DNA from: Aspidapion aeneum
Taxonomy: Eukaryota; Arthropoda; Insecta; Coleoptera; Brentidae
NCBI GenBank assembly: GCA_963576565.1
Contig: CAUYVT010000106.1
Location: 62,001 to 126,000 of the forward strand
DNA: 64,000 bases
Direction of reading: 5' to 3'
Below the pieces are notes generated by a model. That model searched no databases. It saw only the letters and a list, made by a program, of their open reading frames with translations, and was not told the origin of the DNA. A program made the translations under genes and the position numbers. Below are positions 45,607 through 55,045 of this stretch, in pieces (the first letter of the stretch is position 1; each line of letters starts with the position of its first letter).

Positions 45607-45706
45607 TGCGGAAAGTGTCTTTCCCACCCTCGACTGCTTGCCCGAACTCCGCTCCGCGTCGTTCGGGTCAACGGCAGTCGCGTGCGGGAAAGTATCACTT
45701 TCCACA
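45607..45706. repeat. Right-end large hairpin of the recombinase element
   Basis: The outer stem is TGCGGAAAGTG against CACTTTCCACA, then CTTTCCCACC against CGTGCGGGAAAG (imperfect), CGACTGC against GCAGTCG, and the inner stem TTGCCCGAAC against GTTCGGGTCAA around TCCGCTCCGCGTC. It matches the reverse complement of 722-836 with paired substitutions in two stem positions. Confidence 0.75.
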
Positions 45707-45739
45707 CTTGTTAGGAAAATAACTATTTCATCTTTGCCA

Positions 45740-45990
45740 TAAAAACGAGAAAATAAACTAGGTGTGATAATTTATTATTTATTTATAAAAATAATAATAA
45801 TAGGTAGGTAACTAATATCTAACTAAATATCTCATTTTTTAATTATGTGCTCTAAATTATATGATATGACGGCCCACTCGAAGATCCAAAAAGTCAGAGT
45901 GGCACTCAAAAAAGATTTTCGCCTGCGCCGTAATTTTTTATTTTTTTTTGGTGTGCACCCCCAATGCTTTTTATCACGCGCCGCCACTGC
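45740..45990. repeat. Repeat copy serving as empty site for the 48.4-kb Tigger insertion
   Basis: Matches the reverse complement of 48275-49030 with the Tigger element removed. AAATTATATGATATGACGGC here corresponds to AAATTATATGA-TA and TA-ATGATCCACTCG there. It ends in GGTGTGCACCCCCAATGCTT ... CGCGCCGCCACTG, a hAT-like terminus. Confidence 0.7.
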
Positions 45991-46142
45991 CAGGAAATAC
46001 TTGGGAAGAACTGGGAAATTTATTAAGAATTACCGGGAAGTGCTTGGGAAATACTAGGAAATACCATTGAAATGTGAGAAAATACTGGGAAATACCAGGA
46101 AATACCGTAGGTAATATACCGTAGGTATTTCCTTTTGGTGTA
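45991..46142. repeat. GGGAAATAC-rich degenerate repeat
   Basis: GGAAATACT, GGGAAATT, GGGAAGTGC, GGGAAATACT and GGAAATACC words recur about every 15-20 bp. It immediately precedes the TA of the foldback element. Confidence 0.5.
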
Positions 46143-47815
46143 CAGGGTGTCCCAAATTGGGCACTTTTAGGGGGTTTAAGGTACTTCTAGGGGAGACAGA
46201 GAAAAACTGACCACGCATTGCGAGGCTCAAATTTCAAGAGAAGACTTATAGTGAAAACCGCATTTTCAAATATCGTCTGGTCTTTGAGCTACGGGGGCTT
46301 TTTAAAAAGTCTGCATTTTGGAGGGGGGTCTATAACTTCGTTATTATTGGAAATTTTGATCTAGAGTAAATTGCAGTTTTATAGACTTTGTCACGAGGAA
46401 TTGACACGCTAAATTATATTTTAGCTGTCACTTTTAGTTTTTGAGATATGACATAAAGTTGCATTTTTTCTTATGGAATAGCCTATATTTTAATTAATTT
46501 TCGAATTCGTCATTGAATTCTTTTCAAAATGATGTATCATATGTCATAGTTTGATTGAGCGGTTTAGGAGATATTCAGCTTTTTCACTTATTTCTAGTGC
46601 GCTATGATTTCCTGCTGAGGCAGGTAAAGGCACTCCAGTATTTTTATTATTTTACACAGTCACAAATATAGAAAGGCTGGTTTGGAAAAATTAAAATTCA
46701 GCTGACGGCCCTCAAAGCCTAGTTATAAAAAGTAAAAACGCTTTTGTGCAAAATAATTTCATATCAAAGCGTAATGTCAAATTGTTTAAACAATTGAAAA
46801 CAATGACAAAACTCCAAGACGCAAGGCCAACTTGATTTGCATAGTATAAGACAACAAAACTATAGGAGCATTGAAGTAGGATTTGATCGCAAGGCTTTCA
46901 CGTCAATGGCGCATGACGTCATTCAACGCACACTAGACAAAAATAAAAAACTTTAATTATCTCCGAAACCGCTTAATCAAACTATGACGTGTGATACATC
47001 ATTTTGAAAAGAATTCAATCACGAATTCGAAAATTAATTAAAATGTAGGCCATTCCATAAGAAAAAATGCAACTTTATGTCATATCTCAAAAACTAAAAG
47101 TGACAGTTAAAATTTAATTTAGCGGTTGAATTCTCCGTGACAAAGTCTATAAAATTGCAATTTACTCTAAATCAATATGTCCAATAATAACGAAGTTATA
47201 GACAGCGGCGTAGCGTGGGGGGGGGGGCGCGGGGGGTTCTTCGCCCCCCCCGCCCCGAGGGTAGTGGCGCCCCATAGGTGGGAGAGGCGCCCCATAGGTG
47301 GGAGAGGCGCCCTTGTGTCGTATCGGCCGCCCCCTCATACATGAAGACTTTTTTTTTGAGTTGCAAGATTTGGTCAGAGGCGCCCTTGTGACTTATCGGC
47401 CGCCCCCTGACATATGATGACCTTTTTTTTTTTTTTTTTGGAGACGGCGCGGTTCAAATTTCTACGGCGCGGTTCTTTTTTTTTGGTCGCAAGATTTGTG
47501 AGAGGCGCCTTTTTGACCTTTTGGTTTTTTTTTTGTTTGCCGTAAGATTTTTCATCAGTTTTCAGAGGCGCCCTTTTTAGCTGTCGCCCCCCCCGCCCTT
47601 TCGGGCACGCTACGCCGCTGGTTATAGACCCCCCTCCAAAATGCAGACTTTTCAAAAAGCCCTCGTAGCTCAAAGACGAGACGATATTTCAAAATGCGGT
47701 TTTCACTATAAGTCTTCTCTTGAAATTTGAGCCTCGCAAAGCGTGGTCAGTTTTTCTCTGTCTTCCCTAGAAGTACCTTAAACCCCCCCAAAAGTGCCCA
47801 ATTTGGGACACCCTG
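46143..47815. mobile_element. Long-TIR foldback element, family F3, with nested hAT MITE
   Basis: Termini CAGGGTGTCCCAAATTGGGC and its complement, flanked by TA (46141-46142 and 47816-47817). The arms extend several hundred bases (for example GTGAAAACCGCATTTTCAAA, TATCGTCTGG at left and the inverted copy near 47680-47715). The right arm is interrupted by a MITE. The centre (about 46610-46940) has no recognisable coding sequence. Part of the arm is shared with the remnant near 1860-2260. Confidence 0.85.
47203..47620. mobile_element. hAT-type MITE with exact 8-bp target duplication
   Basis: GTTATAGA at 47195-47202 and 47621-47628. Termini CAGCGGCGTAGCGTG and CACGCTACGCCGCTG are a perfect 15-bp inverted repeat. 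The interior is a series of degenerate modules combining GGCGCCC, a TATCGGCCGCCCCC or GTCGCCCCC phrase, a T-run and GTCGCAAGATTT. The lysine-rich frame on the minus strand across it is a poly-T artefact. Confidence 0.9.
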
Positions 47816-47817
47816 TA

Positions 47818-48274
47818 CAAAAATTGGCGATCGAGACACCCCTCGGCGTTACCAGCCTAAAACAGAAAGGGGGGACAGGATTTTAAATTCTCCTCCTAAC
47901 TTAAAAGGAAGCTGATTCATAATCTATTTGAATTTCAATGTTTATTTTTTAATAATCTTGTAAGAAATGGGGGGCAGCTATCCCCCCTTACCCTACCTTT
48001 GGATACGCCCATGGTAAAAGTCAAAAAACCATAAAACTACTTTACGAAACTAAAAGTCTTGCATAAGATTTATTTGTTTGTCGTTTGTACGTCGCTCGGT
48101 CCGTATTCAAAATTGTTTGTGGCGCGGTGTTTCACCCCCTCCCACCTCTCAGCCCAGCTATCCCTACCCCCTTTTAACCAAAAACTTTACAAGACATCAG
48201 ACGTCACAAATTGCATAGTCAAAGGGTTCGCGAATATTTCTACAAGGTGTCTCAAATTCGAAGTTTTTGAAGGG
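47818..48274. other. No gene recognised
   Basis: Includes GGGGGGCAGCTATCCCCCCT near 47970, a G/C-run foldback phrase, and A+T-rich sequence. The open frame at 48059-48280 shows no domain. Confidence 0.3.
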
Positions 48275-49030
48275 TTTTAGGCAGTGTAGTGTAAAAGATT
48301 GGGCGTGCACACCAAAAAAAAAAATATTGCAGTGCAGGCGAAAGTTTTTTTTTTAATGGCCACGCATAACTTTTTATATCTACGAGTGGATCATTATACA
48401 GTGAAACCTCCTACAAGCGGACACTCAGGGTTTCGTCGATTTTGTCCGCTTATTGGAGGTGTCCGCTTATGAGAGAGAACTGCGAAATTTTAATATATAT
48501 TTATTAACAATTTCCGCTGCTTGAGTTTTTCCGATATTAAATTTTTCAGCGATCTTTCGTGCTGATAGATGTTCCTTCTCCGAAACAACTTTAATTTTTA
48601 AACGTAAACTAAGTTTTTTTACTAGGCGTCATTTCAAAGTGATCTATTACTACCCAACTGAACAATAAAAGTAAAACACAGTGGTCCCGCCGAATAAAAT
48701 ATTAAGAGGTAATTCCCCGGAGTGCGTTGTTGCCAACATACTACATAATATTTATGCCCATGTCGTGCAGCGCTCCGTCCCGTTGTCAGAGGTTTCAGAA
48801 TCTTTTAATAAAAAAAATTGTCCGTGTACGATTATAGGGTGAATTTTACATGTAAAGAAATGAGGAAAAGCTTGGTTCTAATAAATTTGTCCGCCTAAAG
48901 GGAGTGTCCGCTTAATAGAGGTGTCCGCAAGAAGAGGTTTCACTGTATCATATAATTTAGAGCGATAATTAAAAAATTAGATATTTAGTTAAATATTAAT
49001 TATCTATATAATAAATATATCAAACATAGT
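48275..49030. repeat. Repeat copy interrupted by a Tigger element
   Basis: Reverse-orientation partner of 45740-45990. It starts GGCAGTGTAGTGTAAAAGAT then GGGCGTGCACACC and resumes after the Tigger insert with TCATATAATTTAGAGCGATA. Confidence 0.65.
48399..48945 (-). mobile_element. Tigger/pogo-like element relic, copy 2, with both ends
   Basis: Starts CAGTGAAACCTCCTACAAGC and ends GCAAGAAGAGGTTTCACTG; TA on both sides (48397-48398 and 48946-48947). The 547-bp unit retains, on the minus strand, a decayed CENP-B-like N-terminus (SEKEHLSARKIAEKFNIGKT near 48590-48530). A stop lies shortly after its MTPSKK start. The DDE domain is gone. Non-autonomous. Confidence 0.85.
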
Positions 49031-49189
49031 TTTTATATTTCACGTTTTGTATTGAAAATAAAGGCGTCTGTCCTTTTTTGAAACAAATTCTTCAATAACT
49101 AACTCCGCCAATCCAGTAACTACGAAATCGTCGAAATCATAACAATAGAGCCCGACCGATAACGCCAAGTCGTCTCTGCACTAATTTAA

Positions 49190-49640
49190 TGTTTGATGTC
49201 CACTTGAGGTGCTTTCCCAGCCAACGCTAACCGTGAACGCGGGTGGCATCAGGGGGGTACGGGCGGCATCGATCCTCGCAATTTCTGCACAAGAGCACAA
49301 CCGAAGTAAGGTTCAGATTCTATGTACTATAAAATTCTGTAGGGACATGTTGTCCTGTTTTTCTATATTTCGTAATTAGAATGTGATATATCATCTACGG
49401 TGCACAGAATTTGGCTCCAGTAAAGCTTAGCGGGAGCCGGCCTGCGTATCCACCATCCACCGCATCCTGGTTTGAAGACGAATACAAACACATACATACC
49501 GGGTATTAATTTATTGTTGGTATTCAAGTCTTTGGTAAATTCCTTTTGGGGTTTATTGATACTTGATTTAATTGATATACTTTTAATTAAAGATTGGTTA
49601 AATTTTAATATTATTAAAAATTAATCAAATTAAAATGTAA
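49190..49640 (-). repeat. Internally deleted partner of the 40.8-43.7 kb repeat
   Basis: Contains both outer parts of the large repeat in reverse orientation, with the ~2.4-kb centre missing and the join near 49430-49475. GGCATCAGGGGGGTACGGGC at 49247 corresponds to the G-rich end at 43600-43630. Confidence 0.5.
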
Positions 49641-49904
49641 AAGTGCATCAAATTTGGGACACCCTGTACATATTTGTTCTTGAGGCAGGAGGTTTAGCGT
49701 CTAGACTGGCTAAGTTTGCAGGCTGGTCTACTTCTTAAAACATTGCAAATAATTTTTGAAAATAAAAAAATTAATAAACGCTTAAAAACTATTGAAAATA
49801 AAAGGAAATATATTCCGCAGCCAACGGGAAAAATAAACTAGACTCCATCCGAGTTATTAGGATGAAATGTGGTGAGCTTTTAGGGGTACATAATGGTCTG
49901 TAAC

Positions 49905-50540
49905 AACATAATTTGACGGATGTTAATCAAAAGAACAAGCATGCTTCAGAAAAGGTTTCACACAGTTGACAACCTATTAACTATGAAAATCCTAATAGAA
50001 CGAGTCAACGAAGACAACATTCCACTATATATTGCTTTTATAGACTTTGAAAAAGCTTTCGATAGCATTGAGCACTGGGCAGTAATAGCATCTTTAATTA
50101 ATAGCCGAATAGATCACAGATGCACAGACTTAATAGCCAATATATATATAGCGAAGCTACACAGACGCAATATCCAATCCACGAAGGAACCAAGCCAATC
50201 CGCATAAGAAAATTTGTCGGACGGGGTGACAAAATATCCTCTAAGCCATTAAACCAGGTCCTAGAAGATGTTTTTAGAAACTTAGATTGGGAAAAAATAG
50301 ACATCAAAGTGAGCGGACAATACTTGAACCACCTAAAATATGCTGAGGATATCGCCTTAACAGATAAGAAAGAAGAACTGATAAAAATGCTGGAAGAACT
50401 GGATACAGCAGCTAAAAATATAGGTTTATTAAGTATGAACTACACTCAAACTAAAATCATAACAAATACAGATGAAGATATCACGATCACAATAAACCAA
50501 GAAAAAATAGAACAAGTAGAGGATTATATATATATATATA
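49905..50540 (+). pseudogene. Family B LINE reverse transcriptase, upstream half
   Basis: Frames give DNLLTMKILIERVNEDNIPL, YIAFIDFEKAFDSIEHWAVI (RT motif 3, F/Y-x-D-x-x-x-A-F-D), INSRIDHRCTDLIANIY, then after a frameshift near 50120-50160 GTKPIRIRKFVGRGDKISSK, LNQVLEDVFRNLDWEKIDIK, YLNHLKYAEDIALTDKKEEL (the FADD box is here YAED, losing one Asp) and IEQVEDYIY. The sequence is cut at the TATATA of EDYIY by two DNA transposons and resumes at 54620. The enzyme is dead because of frameshifts and the altered active site. Confidence 0.88.
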
Positions 50541-50542
50541 TA

Positions 50543-51700
50543 CTGCTTTTCAAAAAAAATTGTACATCTAAAAGGACTATACCTATTTTGAAGATTTTTG
50601 ATGCACGTGCTTGTTACTTCAAAGTAAACAAACGATGAGAATTTCAAGCCCGTCAAAAAAATTTAAGACGGTTTTCACGGCTTTTATCTCGATAAAAGTT
50701 GTTTCTTATCTGTTAAATTTTTTGCTAAAAAGAAGACATGAAAATATTTTATTTCAAATTATTCACGTTAATAACAAGTCGTCTAAAATTTTAAGATGCC
50801 TCCCGTCATACATCGTGCTCCTTTCAGGCAATTAAGCCAATTTGAAAGAGGTCGTATTGTTGGGTTGAGAGAGGCTGGATATTCTTATCGTGAGATTTCT
50901 CGTGCAGTTAATCGGTCTCTGTATGCGATACTTTTGTGCTGTCGAGCGTGGTTTGTAGAGCATCGTACACAACGAAGAGCCGGCTCTGGAAGAAGAAGAG
51001 GCACCAATGCAAGGCAGGATCGTTATCTGAGATTGTTAGCTTTCAGAAACAGACTCCAAACAGTAAGAAGCATAGCCAACGACTGGTTTCGTGCAGAAGA
51101 GAGATCTATAGCTATCCAATATATTTAACGAAGAATAAGATCTTTTGGGCTCCATGCATACCGTCCTTACCTTTGACCCCACTTCATAGACGAGCCAGAC
51201 TCCAATGGTGTCAAGAAAGAATGCAATGGAATAATGAATGATCCCACATGGTTTATTCCAGCAAGATAATGCACGTCCGCATACAGCACAGGTTACCTTA
51301 GGCTTTCTAGAGACCCTTGACATCCACCGTTTACCATGGCCCGCCAGATCGCCAAATCTCTCGCCAATAGAACATGTCTGGGATATAATTGTTAGAAGAC
51401 TAAAAAATCTTAATAACCCTCCACGCAATCTTGATGAGCTCAGACATGAAATTCAGGTTGCCTGGGACGCTATACCTCAAGAGGCTATTGATCATCTGAT
51501 TTTAAGTATGCCCAGACGGATTGCAGAGTGTATTCGGAAGAGAGGAGGGCCAACACATTATTAAATTTATCTTGAAATGCAGACTTAGGATTCCTTTGAA
51601 AACTTCATCAATTATTACGGTTAGTCCACCAACTTCTTGTACCAATTTTCATTAAAATATAACAACTCTTTCTAGGTGTACAATTTTTTTTGAAAAGCAG
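50543..51700 (+). mobile_element. Tc1-like DNA transposon, internally deleted
   Basis: TIRs CTGCTTTTCAAAAAAAATTG then TACATCTA at left and the inverted copy, ending TTTTGAAAAGCAG, at right, bordered by TA repeats. The 1158-bp unit holds a broken Tc1 transposase. It is inserted in the TATATA of a LINE reading frame. Confidence 0.9.
50796..51564 (+). pseudogene. Tc1 (DD34E) transposase, deleted for the first catalytic Asp
   Basis: The cut-and-paste transposase of the element. The N-terminal paired-type DNA-binding region reads LSQFERGRIVGLREAGYSYR, EISRAVNRS, followed by GSGRRRGTNARQDRYLRLLA. After a frameshift near 51120, SFGLHAYRP and LHRRARLQWCQERMQW appear. Sequence then jumps to GLFQQDNARPHTAQVTLGFL and LPWPARSPNLSPIEHVWDII. 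The second Asp (QQDN) and Glu (SPIE) are separated by 34 residues, the DD34E spacing. The stretch that should carry the first catalytic Asp (F-S/T-DE) between 51235 and 51245 is deleted. Defective. Confidence 0.9.

Positions 51701-51728
<28 letters not shown>
51701..51728. repeat. (TA)n tract between two nested transposons
   Basis: About 14 TA units joining the right end of the Tc1 element to the left end of the D,D41D element. It derives from the LINE's TATATA target, expanded by TA duplications and/or slippage. Confidence 0.8.
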
Positions 51729-51731
<3 letters not shown>

Positions 51732-54617
51732 GGTGTTCCTTAAAGGTTTGCGAATATTTAAGGAGGTGATTCTACATTAAAAAATAATGATAATTTGTCG
51801 TATAAACTATGGTCAAAAAATACACCGTTATAAAAATACAGGGTGTTAAATTTTTCACAAAAAAATTGAAATTTATTAATAATTTCGAAATCATTGGGGA
51901 TATTTTATTAAAATTTGGCACATAACCATAAATGTCTAAGGCGCATATTTTCCAAGAAGAAAATGATTGTTAACTTCGACAGTGGCGTGCGTACGGGCAC
52001 TAGCTTTTTTATTTTTACAGAAAAAAATAGTACGCCACTGGTTTTTTTAAAAAAAGTTTTACTTTTTAAATTATCCACTTAATTCGAAAGAAAAAAGGTC
52101 TCCTATTTTTTTTCTCTACAGGGCGTCGTTATTGAGTAAAAAAATAAAAACCGTTGTTCTGCAAAAGCAAAATAATGTGACCATTTAAAGAATACAATTG
52201 ATCAAGCTGCCTTAGAAATATCTCGATTTAATTCAAATTTAGTACGTAATAATAGGCTATTAAGATGCGTTTTTCTCAATAAAAAAATAATGTTTAGCTT
52301 CATCAGTGGCGTGCGTACGGGTACTAAATTTTAAATTTTTAAAGAAAAAATAGTACGCCACTGGTTTTTTTCAAAACATTTTTACTTTTTGAATAGTGCA
52401 CTTAATTCTAAAGAAAAAAAGTCTCTTTATTTTTTTTTCTACAGGGCGTCGTTTTTGAGTAAAAAAATAAAAACCTTTGTTTTGTCAAAGGAAAGTAATG
52501 TAATTTATTAAATACAATTTTGCAATTAATCATGCATTTGAATATCGTCATTGACAATCCAAAACCTGCTATGTGCAGTTGTATAAATTTTACAGGAACG
52601 CAAAAAAAGGCTTGCAAAATTAAAATAATTTTAAATCAATAATTTAATACAATACATATTACAAATAACGTTTTTACAAAAATTGCTGAAAATGGCCCCC
52701 TCCACTTAAAATGCATGCTTCTGCCCGCCTTCTCATAGAACTGCGTACTCTTTGGAATATTCCTGCAGTATTTCTTATTCTGTCGCAGGACAGAACTATT
52801 CTTTCTTTTAATTCTTTAACGGTATTAATAGGCGGATTTGTATAGACCAGGGTTTTAAGATGTCCCCACAAGAAAAAGTCTAAACTGTTAAGGTCGGGGG
52901 ACCTTGGTGGCCATTCTTGGGTTCCACCACGGCCTATCCAACGATTTGGATAAACAGTATCTAAATGATTACGAACTTCAAGGCTGAAATGGGCAGGTGC
53001 ACCATCGTGCATGTACCACATTTGAGTTCTTGTGGCCAGTGGAATGTCATCTAACAATAAGGGCAATTGTTCTTGTAGAAAGTTTAGATAAGATTGCCCG
53101 TTAAGCCGTCCTGGCAAGAAGAACGGACCAATTAAATAATAATTCTTCTGCCCACAAATGATTATTATGTACATTTTGAATGGCATTTCTTGAAAAATTG
53201 GCTTCGTCTGTAAAAATAATTAAATTTTCGAATTGTGGATTTCGTTCAATATTATGGACATACCACTGGCAGAAAGTTACTCGCCCTGGAAAATCTCTTG
53301 GCAATAAAGCCTGGAGTCTTAAAATATGGTAAGGATACAATAAAAAATCCACTAAAATCCTCCATACAATCTGGTGGCAAATGTTTAGGTTTCTGGCGAT
53401 TTTCCTCGTGCTGGTTTCAGGATGTTCATCCACTTCCTGCAATACCGCTTCCTCAATTTCAGGTGTTCTTACAATTTGAGGTCTACCTTCAGCTGTACCC
53501 CATCTAACACTGCCAGTTTCAACTAGACGCCGATGGATATTAGAAAAGGTTCGGCTGTCTGGCAAAACACGGTTTGGATACCTCTGGTGGTACAGACGTC
53601 TGGCTTCCTCTGCATTACCATCGGCGAGACCATACATGTAATGCATTTCCGCCATTTCTGCATTGGAATAAATAACCATTTTTGGAAAGATTGAAAAAAT
53701 AAATTAGCAAAAAAGATAATTTACAGCAAACAGACCTAACCGATCATAAACTAATGCTACAAAATGACAAATACATATAAAAACAATTGAATAACTGTCA
53801 TATTTTAAGTATTTCCAAGGCAACTAGATTAATGTATTCTTAAATAAATTACATTTTTTGGCATCACAACGGTTTTTATTTTTTTACTTAAAAACGACGC
53901 CCTGTAGAAAAAAAACTAAAGATACTTTTTTTCTTTTGAATTAAACGAGGAATTCGAAAGAAGAAAAATGTTTTATAAAAACCAGTGGCGTACTATTTTT
54001 TCTTTAAAAATTTAAAATTTAGTACCCGTACGCACGCCACTGATGAAGCTAAACATTATTTTTTTATTGAGAAAAACGCATCTTAATAGCCTATTATTAC
54101 GTACTAAATTTGAATTAAATCGAGATATTTCTAAGGCAACTTGATCAATTGTATTCTTTAAATGGTCACATTATTTTGCTTTTGCATAACAACAGTTTTT
54201 ATTTTTTTACTCAAGAACGACGCCCTGTAGAGAAAAAAATTAAGAGACCTTTTTTCTTTCGAATTAAGTGTATAATTCAAAAAGTAAAACCTTTTTGAAA
54301 AAAACCATTGGCGTACTATTTTTTTCTGTAAAAATAAAAAAGCTAGTGCCCGTACGCACGCCACTGTCGAAGTTAAAAATCATTTTCTTCTTGGAAAATA
54401 TGCGCCTTAGACATTTATGGTTATGTGCCAAATTTGAATAAAATATCCCTAATTATTTCGAGATTATTAATAAATGTCAATTTTTGTTTGAAAACTTTAA
54501 CACCCTGTATTTTTATAACGGTGCATTTTTCGACCATAGTTTATACAACAAATTATCATTATTTTTTAATGTAGAATCACCTCCTTAAATATTCGCAAAC
54601 CCTTAAGGAACACCCTG
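51729..54617 (-). mobile_element. Mariner-like D,D41D transposon with long TIRs
   Basis: A 2.9-kb element with ends CAGGGTGTTCCTTAAAGGTT and its complement, flanked by TA (51727-51728 and 54618-54619). The inverted arms are long, roughly 0.6-0.9 kb, and each contains two copies of a ~65-bp palindromic unit bounded by CAGTGGCGTGCGTACGGG and GTACGCCACTGG (near 51981, 52301, 53982 and 54300). CAGGGTGTTAAA near 51839 repeats the terminus internally. The centre encodes a broken transposase on the minus strand. Confidence 0.88.
52674..53679 (-). pseudogene. D,D41D mariner-superfamily transposase, frameshifted
   Basis: Starts at 53679 with MVIYSNAEMAEMHYMYGLAD, an N-terminal helix-turn-helix region (GNAEEARRLYHQRYPNR, DUF4817-like), then RIARNLNICHQIVWRIL-type second helix-turn-helix. 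Catalytic residues: Asp in IIFTDEANFSRNA; after a frameshift and a probable loss of ~25 codons near 53130-53150, GPFFLPGRLNGQSYLNFLQE; second Asp in MHDGAPAHF; third Asp in SPDLNSLDFFLWG. I count 41 residues between the second and third, matching the D,D41D group. The C-terminus is complete (GGGHFQQFL, stop at 52674). The deletion/frameshift inactivates it, though all three catalytic positions survive. Confidence 0.88.
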
Positions 54618-54619
54618 TA

Positions 54620-55045
54620 TATATCTGGGACAAGATTGGCCTCAGCAGTACCTCAAAGCGAAAGTGTACAACTAATGTATCCTTCTTGTATTCACCTATG
54701 GATGGATCCCAGGCAAAATCAAACATGGATAATGATACAAAAAGCCAAAGATCAGTGGAAACACAAATGTTACATATAAACCTAACGGATAGAAAAAGGA
54801 ATGAATGGATAAGAAATAAAACAAATGTAAGGAATGTCAGAGAAGAGGTTAAAAGAAGATCTGGAGACCCTGGAAAATTAGCATAAGTAGGGGAAGACCT
54901 CAAATGAGATAAGCGGACGATTTGAAGAAACACGAGGGAAGAGTGGAAGATATTGGAGGAGGCCTATGTCCAAAGATGGATCGAAGAAGGCTATCTATTG
55001 ATAGAATAGGTAGATGGTAATTTCACGACTTCCAGAATACCTGGA
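54620..55045 (+). pseudogene. Family B LINE, downstream half after the nested transposons
   Basis: The frame resumes IYLGQDWPQQYLKAKVYN, then CILLVFTYGWIPGKIKHGY, SVETQMLHINLTDRKRNEWI, RNKTNVRNVREEVKR and near 54960 WKILEEAYVQRWIEEGYL. That is the RT thumb/C-terminal region of this LINE family (TYG, R-ML-I-L-DR-RN, E-Y---W--EG). Joined to 50540 it restores the EDYIYLGQ phrase, which shows that the two transposons split one LINE. A stop in N-CILL and further frameshifts mark decay. Confidence 0.85.

Larger units (their letters stand above)
43900..45732 (+). mobile_element. Tyrosine-recombinase element with palindromic ends (Crypton-like)
   Basis: A ~1.83-kb unit made of a palindrome cluster (43926-44014), a short leader, one intact recombinase gene (44322-45533), a poly(A) signal and a large terminal hairpin (45607-45706) followed by TTGTTAGGAAAATAACTATT. 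Both ends and their order are shared, in reverse, with the 0.72-kb element at 712-1432, which is why I place the boundaries here. Single-gene elements encoding a tyrosine recombinase are called Cryptons; typical Cryptons lack such terminal structures, so this assignment is tentative. The boundaries are uncertain by tens of bases. Confidence 0.65.

Noticed and set aside
43900..45732. DIRS-like retrotransposon
   Set aside because: No reverse transcriptase, RNase H or methyltransferase sequence accompanies the tyrosine recombinase, and the unit is only ~1.8 kb.
47374..47673. Lysine-rich protein on the minus strand
   Set aside because: The lysines come from T-runs in the modules of a hAT MITE; similar frames at 56723-57146, 61152-61439 and 63006-63407 have the same cause.
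53235..53507. Plus-strand frame across the D,D41D transposase
   Set aside because: It is an antisense shadow of a clear transposase sequence.
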